Part shown: in pieces, positions 48,034 to 58,317 of the stretch
Position numbering within the stretch: position 1 is the first letter of the stretch
How the letters are laid out: each line of letters opens with the position of its first letter
Assembly: GCA_034401795.1 (NCBI GenBank)
Contig: CM067365.1
Span: 11,238,145 to 11,302,144, forward strand
Direction: 5' to 3'
From: Chaetoderma sp. LZ-2023a
Taxonomy: Eukaryota > Mollusca > Caudofoveata > Chaetodermatida > Chaetodermatidae
DNA: 64,000 bases
Program-made: the position numbers and the translations under genes
Notes under the pieces: model-generated
Told to the model about the DNA's origin: nothing
Database searches by the model: none
Seen by the model: only the letters and a program-made list of their open reading frames with translations

Positions 48034-48404
48034 ATGCCTTCTTTTCAAGTTAAATCTGAGGAGTTTTTGGCTCGCACCCAGTTTTCATTGGATCAATCCT
48101 TTACCCACAAAGCAATTTTGTTGGGTACAAGTAAAGGTTTCATTTTGAAAAGAGCTGATCAAACTGGGTTCAGAAATTTCACCGTATCGTTTTCTATATC
48201 TGGGCCGGAACGTGCGACCGTACCGAGAAACGAGGCGACGGTTTTGTCTATTTAAGGACGGCCGATGATGAACTCGCGGTAGACCGCATTTGCCAACACT
48301 ATAAACGTGCGGTAGACATAGTAAGGCATTACGGCCAAACGATGAAATTTATCGATATCCCGGCGTATTCTCTGGTCCTGTATAATGAGCAACTTGACGG
48401 GTAA
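48034..48404 (+). pseudogene. Possible SGNH-hydrolase-like segment in the LTR element, frameshifted
   Basis: Frame 1 (from 48,034) gives HKAILLGTSKGFILKRA, resembling a block I region (G-x-S-K type). After a shift, the frame 48,159-48,404 gives IVFYIWAGTCDRTEKRGDG, DRICQHYKRAVDIVRHYG and KFIDIPAYSLVLYNEQLDG. A hydrophobic strand ending in a GTND-like turn, a helix and a strand ending in IPxYS are the layout of the middle of SGNH/GDSL-type esterase domains. The catalytic Asp-x-x-His block is not seen, because the frame runs into an inverted duplication at 48,396. The identification rests on motif resemblance only. Esterase-like domains are known in some CR1 LINEs but are not standard in Ty3/gypsy elements. 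It could equally be an unrelated gag or env remnant. Confidence 0.35.
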
Positions 48405-48632
48405 AACAGAGTCGATATCCAGGTCATCTGTCAAAACAGCATCTAGATCATTATGCAGAATTGATGAGGATGGATCAATACCATATGGAATGGTTTCATC
48501 GGAATCCTCTTCAAAAATGGAAGCACGGTTATCATCAGATAACCTAAGGCCATTGTCGGAGGATAATAAGTCATCATCATCGCCATGATCTTCAGAGCTT
48601 ATAGCACGTCTCATTCACAATATCCAGAGAGG
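48396..48632 (-). repeat. Left arm of 237-bp inverted duplication (copy of integrase tail)
   Basis: Reverse complement of 48,821-49,057 with one mismatch noted by eye. The minus strand therefore carries a second copy of the acidic tail (RRAISSEDHGDDDD ... IDSVLPV). The arms are separated by 188 bp. Confidence 0.92.
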
Positions 48633-48820
48633 TTGGTGATGTAGTTTATCTTGCTAATTCTGCAACTAAACTAGGCCAGTCCAGTAAACTACAACCTCCT
48701 TGGACTGGTCCATTTATTATTTCTAAAAGGTTGTCAGAAGCACTGTTTGGTATCAAAAACCAACGCCAGGAACTAGTTGTTCACCATGATAGATTAAAGC
48801 TGTGCAGAGATCGTGATTTA

Positions 48821-49057
48821 CCTCTCTGGATATTGCGAATGAGACGTGCTATAAGCTCTGAAGATCATGGCGATGATGATGACTTATTATCCTCCGACAA
48901 TGGCCTTAGGTTATCTGATGATAACCGTGCTTCCATTTTTGAAGAGGATTCCGATGAAACCATTCCATATGGTATTGATCCATCCTCATCAATTCTGCAT
49001 AATGATCTAGATGCTGTTTTGACAGATGACCTGGATATCGACTCTGTTTTACCCGTC
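48821..49057 (+). repeat. Right arm of 237-bp inverted duplication
   Basis: Original-orientation copy of the segment repeated at 48,396-48,632. It begins CCTCTCTGGATATTG and ends ACTCTGTTTTACCCGTC. Confidence 0.92.
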
Positions 49058-49078
49058 CCACAAACACAGCACTGTCCT

Positions 49079-49230
49079 AGGTGCATGAGGTGTCAGGTCC
49101 GAGGAGAAACGCATAACACTTCCCCTAGGCGCATGAGGTGTCAGGTCCGAGGGGAACCACATCACACTTTTTCCCCTAGGCGCATGAGGTGTCATGTCCG
49201 AGGGGAAATACATCACACATCTCCTAGAGA
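49079..49230 (+). repeat. Three 48-51-bp coding repeats
   Basis: GCATGAGGTGTCAGGTCCGA and close variants occur at 49,083, 49,131 and 49,182, keeping the integrase-tail frame. Confidence 0.8.
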
Positions 49231-49318
49231 TGACCAACTCCAAACTCACACCATTCAGAGTCAAACAGGATGGCAGTGCCGTCTTCCCAACAGGTTCCTA
49301 GATTATGAAATGTATTAG

Positions 49319-51147
49319 AATGATCTTTAAGCATTCGTGAATTGGACTATGTAAGTCTTCATGGACCCTACTTGTCCATCTGAATAAACGTTCCTCTGGT
49401 TTCGTCTTATTACGGATTCATTTGGTCATGATATTGTTGCGGACTGCAGTTAGCTTTTCGGTCGTAGTACTGTACTACAATAGTAATGTGATAATGTACA
49501 ATGGTAACAGTAATTCAACATTAAAAGAATTACTGTAATCCAGATGATATGAAATTATGACTTCAAATTTTAACATTCTGCATGACACTGAAGACATTCA
49601 ACTTGTCCGGAAAACATTTATAATCATTGGCTTATGTTCCGTTTCCATCTTAGCTTTAGTTTCAGCAACAGCAAAATCGTGATGTTCTATTCTTTGTAAG
49701 TCTTTGAGAAACTAAATTAGTTGGACACATAAGCACATAGTGGCTTTTTCCAGCAATAATACTCCTTGAGATACCAAAAACCAGCAGGGGTCCATCGCAG
49801 TATGACTCACAGAACGCATTATTATAATTACGCGTTTTTCAAATGATGCATGAATAATTGCGCGTAGTAATGCGTGGTTATATTTACGCATTTCTTGATC
49901 ACACATTACAAATATGCGTTGTCAAATGATGTGTAAATTGTTACACATTAATCATACGCATTGTATTGTTAACTGTATTCATTGTCCGTCATGACGTGTG
50001 GTCATAATAATGCTCTCTGTTTATGTGTATATGGATTAAATCCATGTACACGCTTTCATAAGTATATGCATCATATGTTATGATGCAAACTCATCTATGT
50101 ATGGTGAAATTCAGTTTAGGTTAGCTATTTAATGCCAGTTCTACATTTGTCAGCTCAGATATTTTATAGGGTAGCTTAAATATATTATATATAGTTTTAT
50201 TAGGTCAGCACAGATATTTTATAGGATAGCCCAGGTATATTAATTCTATATAGGTCAGTTCAGATATTTTATATTAGGCCAACATGTTATATACTGCCAT
50301 ACCTAGGTATTTCATTTATTAAACGTGTGGCAATTACATGTTAAAATGATGCAATGATGCATTATTACTCTATAATGCATAACTCATGCATGTTTATAAT
50401 GTGCATTACTCTATAATGCAGAAGTCTTGCATATGACAGCATATTTAGAATATGCATTTAGTAAAGACTGCATAAATCGTACAGATGCATTTCTTGCGCT
50501 TATCATTTCATAATGCGCGAAGTAATTGGCGCGTTAATCATAGCGCAAATTCAGAAGTTTCTTTCTTCTGCTGTATTATCCATTCCGTTTTAGCTTCATT
50601 CAGATATCTTTATTGTGATAGGGATAGTGGTTTTCCGGATTTCCTAAATTTGTGGATTCAGATCCGTTTCAATTATATAAGAGGTATATCATAAATGTTA
50701 AGGTTAAAAATGTTCACAAAATGAAAAAATATGCAATATTCATAGGTTTTCCTAGAATCTCACATATGTTAATTTCAGATAACACTTCCACTAAATTCAT
50801 GTGAGATTATTTTTATTACTTCTTTATCAATTCGGCAATTCCGTAAATTCTGTCAGTTTTTTGCTGTGGTGGAAAACCACTGTCCTTAATGTTAGTTAGG
50901 ATGCTATGCTATTTTAAAATCTGTAACGATGGCCCTCGTCCGGCAGCTGTTGGTATATCCATCTGTTTTATTATTAACAGCTCATTCTTTCTGGATGGAT
51001 CAACACCTATGGGAAAATTTTTAATTGGTAAATTCAAATTCTACGTTTAGCAGTTGAGCGTCAATGCCTGTGTGTTTTTTATGGTATGTAAATTTTTAAG
51101 GATTAGATTTTTAGATAAGATTTTTAATTAAATAACCATGTTTTTAT
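49319..51147. other. AT-rich non-coding internal region of the LTR element
   Basis: No coding motif. Imperfect tandem copies of TCAG(C/T)(A/T)CAGATATTTTAT occur at about 50,150-50,275. Repeated ATGATGCAT and CTCTATAATGCA words lie at 50,340-50,450. An env gene is not recognisable. Confidence 0.55.
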
Positions 51148-51160
51148 AAACGAGGGAGAG
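51148..51160 (+). other. Polypurine tract
   Basis: AAACGAGGGAGAG lies directly against the right LTR. Confidence 0.75.
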
Positions 51161-51355
51161 TGTGGTGCTGGCGGTATCCCGCAGTTCCGTAGTTCGTGTT
51201 TCGCGGCTGCCGGGCTAGCTGATTCCTGCCGTTTATACGGACACCCGGCAGTCGTACCTTGGAATCCGAACTGCGCACATCTGCCGCTGGTTCCACGGGC
51301 CGATTCGAGACCTCTGTTGGGTGAGTAAACATTTATATGTAGCTAAGTTACTACA
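51161..51355 (+). repeat. 3' LTR (195 bp)
   Basis: Matches 47,058-47,252 with seven differences counted by eye. Confidence 0.88.
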
Positions 51356-52134
51356 ATAGCGTATAGTTGGACGGCTCCAATGTCTTCAAGTTTTAGCATT
51401 TTTTCGGTTTTAAAGACATCATGGCCCTCTGCTGGCTGTACGAATAATTTGATTGCCTGCTTTTGTAGTGACTTTAGATGTGCTAGTTTAGTTTTATGCG
51501 TGTTAGTCCATATTACATTGCAATATGTGATATGTGGAAGGATCAGTGTACAATATAGAGTTTTTAGAATATTAGGGGAAAGCTATGGCTTAAGTCTGTG
51601 CATGATACCGATGTTCTTTGCTACCTTGGATCTCACTATTTCTATATGCTTCTCCCAGGTTAAGCTTTTATCCAGATAGACGCCGAGAAATTTGACATAT
51701 TGTGTTTCGTGAATTTCTTGATTATTTACATGCATTTTGGGGAGAGCTATTTGTTTTAAATTCCTAGATTTTGTGAAAAGTATATAGTTAGTCTTATCGA
51801 CATTCAGAGATAATTTATTCACTTTAAACCAGTCTATGATTTTTTTCATTTCATTATTTATATACTTGTATACAGTGTCTATGTCCTTGTGACTACAAAA
51901 GGCATTGGTATCATCCGCAAACAATATTAGTGAGAGGTGATTATATGCTTTGGGTAGGTCATTCATGTATAGTAAAAACAACAGAAGTCCAAGAATTGAT
52001 CCTTGTGGAACGCCACAGACTAATTTCCTGTCTCCTGACATGGCCCCACTGAATTTTACACATTGTGTTCTGTTAGTTAAATAGCTATATATCCAATTTA
52101 ATGCAATGCCCCTAATTCCATGGTGGGCTAGTAT
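51356..52134 (-). pseudogene. CR1-like LINE RT: motifs B and C, thumb
   Basis: The frame 51,583-52,041 gives LVCGVPQGSILGLLLF (motif B), LILFADDTNAF (motif C with both Asp), VNKLSLNVDKTNYILF and VKFLGVYLDKSLTWEKHI. After a stop at 51,583 the same frame resumes: NILKTLYCTLILPHITYCN, LQKQAIKLF and LEDIGAVQLYAI, ending at the LTR element. Upstream, in frame after a stop near 52,135, come LAHHGIRGIALNWIYSYLTN and RTQCVKFSGA. Catalytic residues are intact but the frame is broken. Confidence 0.9.
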
Positions 52135-52674
52135 TTAAAGTAATATTTCATGATCAATAGTATCGAATGCTTTGGAGAGGTCCAAGAATACACCTAGAGT
52201 GTGTTCATTTCTCTCAAGGGATGTGGTTATTTTTTCAAGCATATCCACAATGGCAAGCATGATAGAGTGTTTTTCTCTGAAGCCGTACTGGGATTCATAG
52301 ATTACAGAGTTTTTATTAAGATATTTTATAGTTCTATTGTAGTATAATCTTTCCAGAAGTTTAGAGAAAAGCGGAAGTACTGAGACTAGCCTATAGTTAG
52401 TAAAATCAGAGGGGTCTTTAGCTTTGAATATAGGTGTTACGCATGCAGTTTTTAATCGGGATGGAAATATACTCTGTGAAAACGATAGATTGCAGATGTG
52501 ATTCAGTGGAGTTAGTATTTCTCTAGCACAGTTTTTAAAGATTTTCCATTTAAAGTTATCAATGCCGGCACTCTTAGTTGGGTTAATTTTCATTAAGATT
52601 TTGTAAATTTCATCATTGTCAGTAGGGGTCAGGAACATTGAGGATTGGTAGTCGTCTGTCAGATAGTCTTGCAC
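52135..52674 (-). pseudogene. CR1-like LINE RT: fingers to motif A
   Basis: Contains [72 protein letters not shown] and, at the end, [19 protein letters not shown] (motif A, first catalytic Asp). It stops just after motif A, where the frame should continue into the next piece. The start overlaps the previous piece in another frame, which indicates a frameshift near 52,650. Confidence 0.9.
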
Positions 52675-53217
52675 ATTTATTCCAGGACTGGTCTGTATTT
52701 TTTAAGGATAAATTAGGCCCAATATTTATAAAGTATTCATTAAATTTATCCGCAATTTCTTTTTTGTCAGTTACAATTGTATTATTATAAATGAACCTGG
52801 ATGTTTCTGAACTGCTTTTTTGTTTATTCAATAGTGTTTTTATTAATTTCCATGTTTCTTTTATATTGTTTTCTTGCTCTTGAAATTTATACTGATAATA
52901 GTTTATCTTTGCCGACCTGATTATCTGATTTAATCTGTTTCTGTACTTTTTAAATTGTGCATCATTATTTCTTATTGGAAATTTTATAAAATTTAAATAC
53001 ATCTTATTCTTCTTATGACAGGCAGCTATCAATCCTGTTGTTAATCAGGGTTTAGTAGGGTTTTGTTAAAACTTTTTTAGTTTTTTTAGTGGAAAGCTTG
53101 ATTCATAAATGTTAGTGCAAAGAGTATGGAATGCGTTGTAGGCATCTTTACATGTCTGGCACTCTATTATCTGATTCCAGTTTATATTTGCCATATTCAT
53201 TTTTAAATTTAAAATTG
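52619..53217 (-). pseudogene. CR1-like LINE: linker between endonuclease and RT
   Basis: From 53,217 downward: NMANINWNQIIECQTCKDAY, AFHTLCTNIYESSFPLKK, a stop near 53,090, PTKP then a stop where Trp is expected, then LTTGLIAACHKKNKMYLNFI and YRNRLNQIIRSAKINYYQYK with FNEYFINIGPNLS. The pattern FPLKK, KPW(L/M)T, K-rich helix, FNxYFxxIG is the usual linker in this group. Confidence 0.8.
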
Positions 53218-54363
53218 TTAAATGTTATCATTTCTAAAATCTCTGCATGTTCTTTCTTCCTTTATGAAGGATTTTTGTCTTATTTTTTCTTTCTCCATAT
53301 AATAAATAGGTAGATGGTCTGAAATGTCCACAACAAAAATACCTGCTTGGTTCTTGGTGCTTACAGAGGCATTCGAGAAAATGTTGTCAATAACAGTAGC
53401 TGTGAACTCAGTGATTCTTGTTGGTTTTGATATAAATGGATAGAATCCAAATGTTTTTAGTAAGTTAAAAAAATCCTGGGTATAGAAATTATTTTGTTTC
53501 AATAAATCAATGTTAAAATCTCCCAATATATAGGCTGCTTTATTTTCATTTTGAATTGTTTTAAAAATATTTTCTAGGGTTTTAATAAATTTATCATTGT
53601 CACTTGCAGGAGATCTGTATGTGACACCGATAATTTTATTCTTTGATTTTTCCACGGGAATTTCAATAAATATTGTTTCAATGAATTCTTCAGTTGTTGA
53701 CAAATCTTCCTTCATACTATACTGTATGTTGTTCTTTATATAGATGCCTACACCACCTCCAGGTTTAATAGGCCTGGACTTCTCTATGAATTTATAGTTT
53801 TGCATATTAATTAAGTTGAGTGGAGAGTCCGGCTTTAGCCATGTCTCAGTAATCCCTACAATACTAAATTCATGAATACTAGAATCTAGGAAATTACTTA
53901 GTTTATCATTCTTCTTTAAAATAGAGCAAGTATTAATATGAAGGGCTGAAAAGGAAACAGATTCTATACTCTTAGTCATTTTGTCATTGAATTCATTCTG
54001 TAGTGTATAGTTACATTCAGGCTGTTGAAAATCAATTTCTCCGTCTTCAGTATCGGCTTCAGAGAATGTGTCATTGTAATTTACACCTAATATGGTCAAC
54101 ATAAAATCGATATCATTTTCATAGTGATTGAATGGGGACAAGCTTCTATTGCATTCTATGCACCACCATGGCTCTTCAGTATTTTCTAATAATTGGTAAT
54201 CAGATATCATTAGTTTGGAGCAAGTTAGGTGCACCCAGTTGCCACAACAATCGCAGAGTATTGCACGCTGGTTGGTGTTGACTGGTTTGCTACAATATAC
54301 GCAGGGGAACTTGTCTGGCATATGGAAACAAACAGAACAAACAATACAAATACATACAAACAA
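53218..54363 (-). CDS. PHD finger-endonuclease ORF of the CR1-like LINE (381 aa, surviving frame)
   Basis: Residues 21-71 form a complete C4HC3 PHD zinc finger: C21, C24, C37, C40, H45, C48, C68, C71, with WWC at the last pair. Residues 131-360 are an APE-type endonuclease: N144 (HINTCSI), E173 (GITETWL), the PGGGVGIYI strand (201-209), YRSP (249-252), GDFNID (281-286), ID-N near 325-327 and the terminal SDH (348-350). All expected catalytic positions are present, so this domain may still be foldable. The frame ends at FRNDNI, where a frameshift separates it from the linker. The PHD probably binds a histone tail or acts in protein contact; the endonuclease nicks target DNA for target-primed reverse transcription. 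The start at 54,363 is the first Met, and the true start could be elsewhere. It is a relic ORF, not a host gene. Confidence 0.85.
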   Translation of the reverse strand: MFVCICIVCSVCFHMPDKFPCVYCSKPVNTNQRAILCDCCGNWVHLTCSKLMISDYQLLENTEEPWWCIECNRSLSPFNHYENDIDFMLTILGVNYNDTFSEADTEDGEIDFQQPECNYTLQNEFNDKMTKSIESVSFSALHINTCSILKKNDKLSNFLDSSIHEFSIVGITETWLKPDSPLNLINMQNYKFIEKSRPIKPGGGVGIYIKNNIQYSMKEDLSTTEEFIETIFIEIPVEKSKNKIIGVTYRSPASDNDKFIKTLENIFKTIQNENKAAYILGDFNIDLLKQNNFYTQDFFNLLKTFGFYPFISKPTRITEFTATVIDNIFSNASVSTKNQAGIFVVDISDHLPIYYMEKEKIRQKSFIKEERTCRDFRNDNI

Positions 54364-55189
54364 TGTTTTGGGCGGCTATAGGTGATTAACACCGGTTTCT
54401 GTGGATAAACAGCAGGTTTAGGTTTGGATTTAGAGGAGGAGATTAGTTACTATATTCATATTCATATGTTAGGCTTGAGGAGGATAATCATGTTAAAGTA
54501 CATTGTTGAGGCTACTGATACTAGGTTACTGGAAGCTTCCGCATTGATTATAAAGCATCATAGCTTCCAGTTAATCGGCATCACAGGCCAACAGGCTGCT
54601 GCATATATAATATTCATCGCAGTGAACAGCTGGATGGGAATCCATGTGGGTTAATATAGGAATTATAATTAAAATAGTGCTTATTGTTACCATACCATTT
54701 TCAACCTTGATAACTTAATATCTCATATTGGGGTAACAAGTGAAATATTTTAAACTCAATTCTACTATAAGTTCTTCCTTTCACTGTAATCGGCATGGTT
54801 AAACCAAATTAGAATCAAAATATTCAGCAACTAAATTCCTACATCGTAAATAATGTAAAGTACGATATTTGCAGCATAAAAGGGTTAGTTCTTTCCCTTT
54901 CCATTCAAGCATGTCTACTAAGAATCATTCGTGGAAAGACATTTACTGTATTAGCTAACTTATATTACTAAATCACTGGTCAGGTCAAATGTAAACGCAA
55001 TAATGGTTACCCTATTCACGCCCTCCCCACCTCTTAATGATATAGATAGCAGTCCCCTCGTATTACGTATACGTTGGAAACTGTTTATAATGGACCCACT
55101 TTAGAGGGCCACACAGCGATAGCGCTTTAAAATAGGTGGACAGAAGACCACCTGTCTTAAGAAATACGCGATCGTGTGGACATCAAAAC
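54364..55189. other. No gene recognised; half foldback piece
   Basis: A plus-strand 76-codon frame (54,424-54,654) is not recognisable. AAATTAGAATCAAAATATTC at about 54,807 and following bases match half of the compound foldback element at 45.3-45.7 kb. Confidence 0.4.
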
Positions 55190-57645
55190 ATTTACTGCGA
55201 AAAGTCATTTTTTTCTTATGCCACACGGTGTCCTTAAAGCTGTCGTGCTCCACTAAATATAGACACTTTTGCACGAAATATGAGATGCCTGTTCAATTTA
55301 CCCAGCATGCAATGCTACCAGGCGTGCAATGCTACCCAGCATGCAATGCTCTGACGCCATAATGGTTGTAACTATTGGACGCCATATTCGTTCAGTCTAT
55401 TGTCTATTGTCTGCACACGCCAGGATTTCTCAAACAAAACCAACGTGCAGATGGTTATATGTCCTCCAGCTCTGGAAACGTAAGTATGCACGCAGAGCGC
55501 ATTCACGACAGTACATTCAACAGTTTGTATTTCAATACTGTTCAGAGAAAGTGTGTCAATGTCCAGGAGAAAATTGGAGAGAGAGCTTTTATATACGTTG
55601 ACAGTAATTTGCGTATCAATGACAGCACAGTCAGTCAGATTGTTGTCAAAATATATAGTATGTAATGCAATTACTACCGTCTATATATTTGATACACATT
55701 TTATAGAAGTGTTGCTGCAACAGCTTTCAGTCTATGTATTCTAAAATAATCATAAGTTTCAGTCAACACTTTCTACGGAGTTGCAGAGCAATTTGACTAA
55801 GTTGTTGCTGACTAAGACACCAACAACGTTATCAAACTGTTGTCCATAGAACCATCTGGCGCTCAGTATTACTAATTAGGTGAAGGGAGTATGTGGGCAA
55901 AATACGCTTTGCCTGCACGAAGGAAATATTTCGCCGAGCTCTCGCGTGTACGTTTCTGTTCGATCAATACATTTTAAACAAATGCACAAATCTGTCAACG
56001 AAACATACACGCCGTTTGCTAAGCATTCATTCTTGGCGAGCACGTGTATATAAGCCTACGCTCACTTTACCTAAATAGTAATATATTGATTGCACGTGTG
56101 TGGATAATAATTCGACAATGTTGTTGGTGCGTTAGACACAGACAACTTACAGTCAGATTGCTTTTCAAATCCGTAGCGAGAGTCGACTAAAATTATGATG
56201 ATTATTTTAGAATATAGCGACTGCAAGCTAAATTAGACCAAGATGTGGCAATTTTTAAGAAGCAGAGAAACTATGTTAACACATTAGTTCGAGCAGCTAA
56301 AGAAGATCATAAAAACAACTTAGCCGAAAAAATAAGAAGCCACCATATAGGTTCTAAGCAATGGTGGAAGATAAGCAAATCGTTCCTACACGGCAACAAC
56401 TCCCACCCCCCACACCCCTTTAAAACGTGTCGATTCTTCATTTGCTTGTGCTAATGATGAACGGCAGATCTTCTTAATGAATGTTTTACTAGCACTGCCA
56501 GGCAGGATGATTCTGAAATACAACTAGCTCCCCTGTCACCATATATTGAAGACACGATATATACTATAAGGATAACAACTACTGACGTGCTGGATATACT
56601 TACTAACTTGGATACATCCAAAGCAGTCGGTCCTGATAAAGTAAGCCCAAAGATATTGAAAGAGAGCAGCGATATACTAGCCCCGAGCTTAGCCAGATTC
56701 TTTAATCATTCAATTACCAGCTCTCGATTTCCCACACCTTGGATAACAGCTAATGTAACACCAATATTTAAAAAAGGTGACCGAAACATATGTTCAAATG
56801 ACCGTCCAATCTCACTGTTGAGTTGCTTAAGTAAAGTAATGGAGAGAGTAGTATTTAAGCATAAATATACAACCACATTAAACATGCCATTACTCCATAT
56901 CAGTCAGGAGTTCTTCCATCGCACTCCACAGTAAATCAACTTTAGAACTCGTATATATTATTTAATATTATTATATTATATTATATTATATTATATGCCG
57001 TCATTTGACGTATTTGAACTGTATATGAGTGGGTTACGCTGTAATACGATACGTCTTAGCGCGCTTCCACTGAAACAAAAAATAAAAAAATGTTTAAACC
57101 AAAGCTGTTGTAGCAACAATTTTCAATCAAATTAGTATCAAATCTGTACCAGGTAGTAATCGCGTTACCTAATACTTATTTTGACAATAATTTTACTGAA
57201 TGTTGTTACTGTCATTGATAGCAATAACTTTCACGCAAATTATTGTCAAAATATATATAAAAGCTTTTTCTAATTTTCCTCTGGAAATTGACACAGTTGC
57301 GCTGAACAGTATTGAAATGCCCGCTGTCGATTGTACTGTCGTGAATAGTACACCCGCCCTACGTCATGCTCAAGCTTCCACAGCTGGAGGACAAATGACT
57401 ATTTGCACGTGCAGGCAGGTTGGTTTTGTTTGAGAAATCCTGGCCTATACAGATAAAAGACTAAACGAATATGACGTCCAATAGTTACAACGATTATGGG
57501 GTCAGGAAATTCATGCTGGGTAGCGTTGCATGCTGGGTAAATTCAACATAAATCAGCAGGCATCTAATATTTCGTGCTAAAGGGTCTATATTTAATGGAA
57601 CACGAGAACTTTAAATAACTCGCTTTTATGTTCCATAATGTTCCC
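55190..57645. mobile_element. Large palindromic (foldback) element interrupted by an RT relic
   Basis: The left arm, about 55,200-55,965, is the inverted, diverged copy of 55,985-56,229 plus 57,102-57,640. Matching landmarks include TTTACCCAGCATGCAA, TTGTAACTATTGGACG, GGATTTCTCAAACAAAACCA, TTTCAATACTGTTCAG and TTATTTTAGAAT. With the insert removed the two arms are about 765 and 761 bp around a centre near 55,975. No coding capacity of its own. Confidence 0.85.
56230..57106 (+). pseudogene. LINE RT N-terminal relic inserted in the palindrome
   Basis: Plus-strand frames give FKKQRNYVNTLVRAAKEDHK and SKQWWKISKSFLHGNN (linker helix and WKxIKSLLG-type motif). After a frameshift come TTDVLDILTNLDTSKAVGPD, SPKILKESSDILAPSLARFF, ANVTPIFKKGDRNICSNDR and ISLLSCLSKVMERVVFKH (RT fingers). 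Motifs A to C are absent. The tail has ATTAT pentamers (56,962-56,996). Both ends coincide with a break in the palindrome arm, and AAGCT flanks the insert at 56,225-56,229 and 57,102-57,106, a candidate 5-bp target duplication. Confidence 0.8.
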
Positions 57646-57837
57646 GTTATGGCTATAGACAGGCAAAATTAGGCATTGATTTTCACAACGTCCAAACTCA
57701 TTGATAAACGGATTTGTTTTATCAGCAGATTTGTAATGTCGGGCACTAAACTATGATATTACGTCAAAATGACCCACCCTTTATCCAATCCATTCATCTG
57801 CCCGCCTTCCTTTCATTCCAGATGCCCCTTCATTCAT

Positions 57838-58089
57838 TCATTCGTTCGTTCGTCCATTCGTTCGTTCGTTCGTTCGTTCGTTCGTTCGTTCGTTCGTTCG
57901 TACGTACGTTCGTTCGTTCGTTCCTTCCTTCCTTCCTCCTTCCTTTCCTCCTTCGCCCATCCGTCCGTCTGTCCATCCGCTCATTAGTTCGTTCGATCGT
58001 CCATCCATCCGTCCGTCCGTCCATCCGTTCGTTCGTCCATCCATTCGTTCGTTCGTTCGTTCCTTCGTTGGTTCGTTCGTTCGCTCGTT

Positions 58090-58120
<31 letters not shown>

Positions 58121-58317
58121 TCGTTCGTTCGTTCGTTCGTTCGTTCATTCATTCAGCCATCCATCCATCTATCGATCCACTCATCATCCATCCATCCACC
58201 CACCCACCCACCCACCCACCCACCCACCCACCCACCCACCCACCCACCCACCCACCCTCCCACCCACCCACCCACCCACCCATCCATCCATCCATCCATC
58301 CATCTATCCATCCATAA
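57838..58317. repeat. (GTTC)n, (CCTT)n and (CCAC/CCAT)n tetranucleotide repeats
   Basis: GTTC/GTCC repeats to about 58,160, then CCAT and a long CCAC run (58,195-58,280) and CCAT to 58,317. All Arg/Ser/Phe/His-rich frames are artefacts. Confidence 0.95.

Larger units (their letters stand above)
48632..49318 (+). pseudogene. Integrase C-terminal GPF module and acidic tail of the LTR element
   Basis: The open frame reads VGDVVYLANSATKLG, LQPPWTGPFIISKRLSE, ELVVHHDRLKLCRDRDLP. This is the GPY/F module that ends Ty3/gypsy-type integrases (WxGPF followed by VxHxDRLKxxRxR). An acidic tail follows (SSEDHGDDDDLLSSDN ... LDIDSVLPV), then three repeats of MRCQVRGExHxTSP encoded by units starting 49,083, 49,131 and 49,182. 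The HHCC and DDE core of integrase is absent upstream, where an inverted copy of the tail lies instead. No start codon is relevant, since this was the end of a pol polyprotein. Confidence 0.85.
47058..51355 (+). mobile_element. Ty3/gypsy-type LTR retrotransposon, internally deleted (4,298 bp)
   Basis: Two 195-bp direct repeats begin TGTGGTGCTGG and end TTACTACA (TG...CA termini). A primer-binding-site-like sequence follows the left LTR and a polypurine tract precedes the right LTR. The LTRs differ at seven positions in my hand alignment (about 96% identity). A 4-bp flanking duplication with one mismatch (ATAA 47,054-47,057, ATAG 51,356-51,359) marks insertion into a LINE. Coding content is reduced to a possible SGNH-like segment, an inverted duplication and the integrase GPF tail. 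Gag, protease, RT, RNase H and the integrase core are missing, so it would need help in trans. Confidence 0.85.

Noticed and set aside
48252..48614. Minus-strand 120-codon ORF with acidic sequence
   Set aside because: It is the inverted copy of the integrase tail at 48,821-49,057, so not an independent gene.
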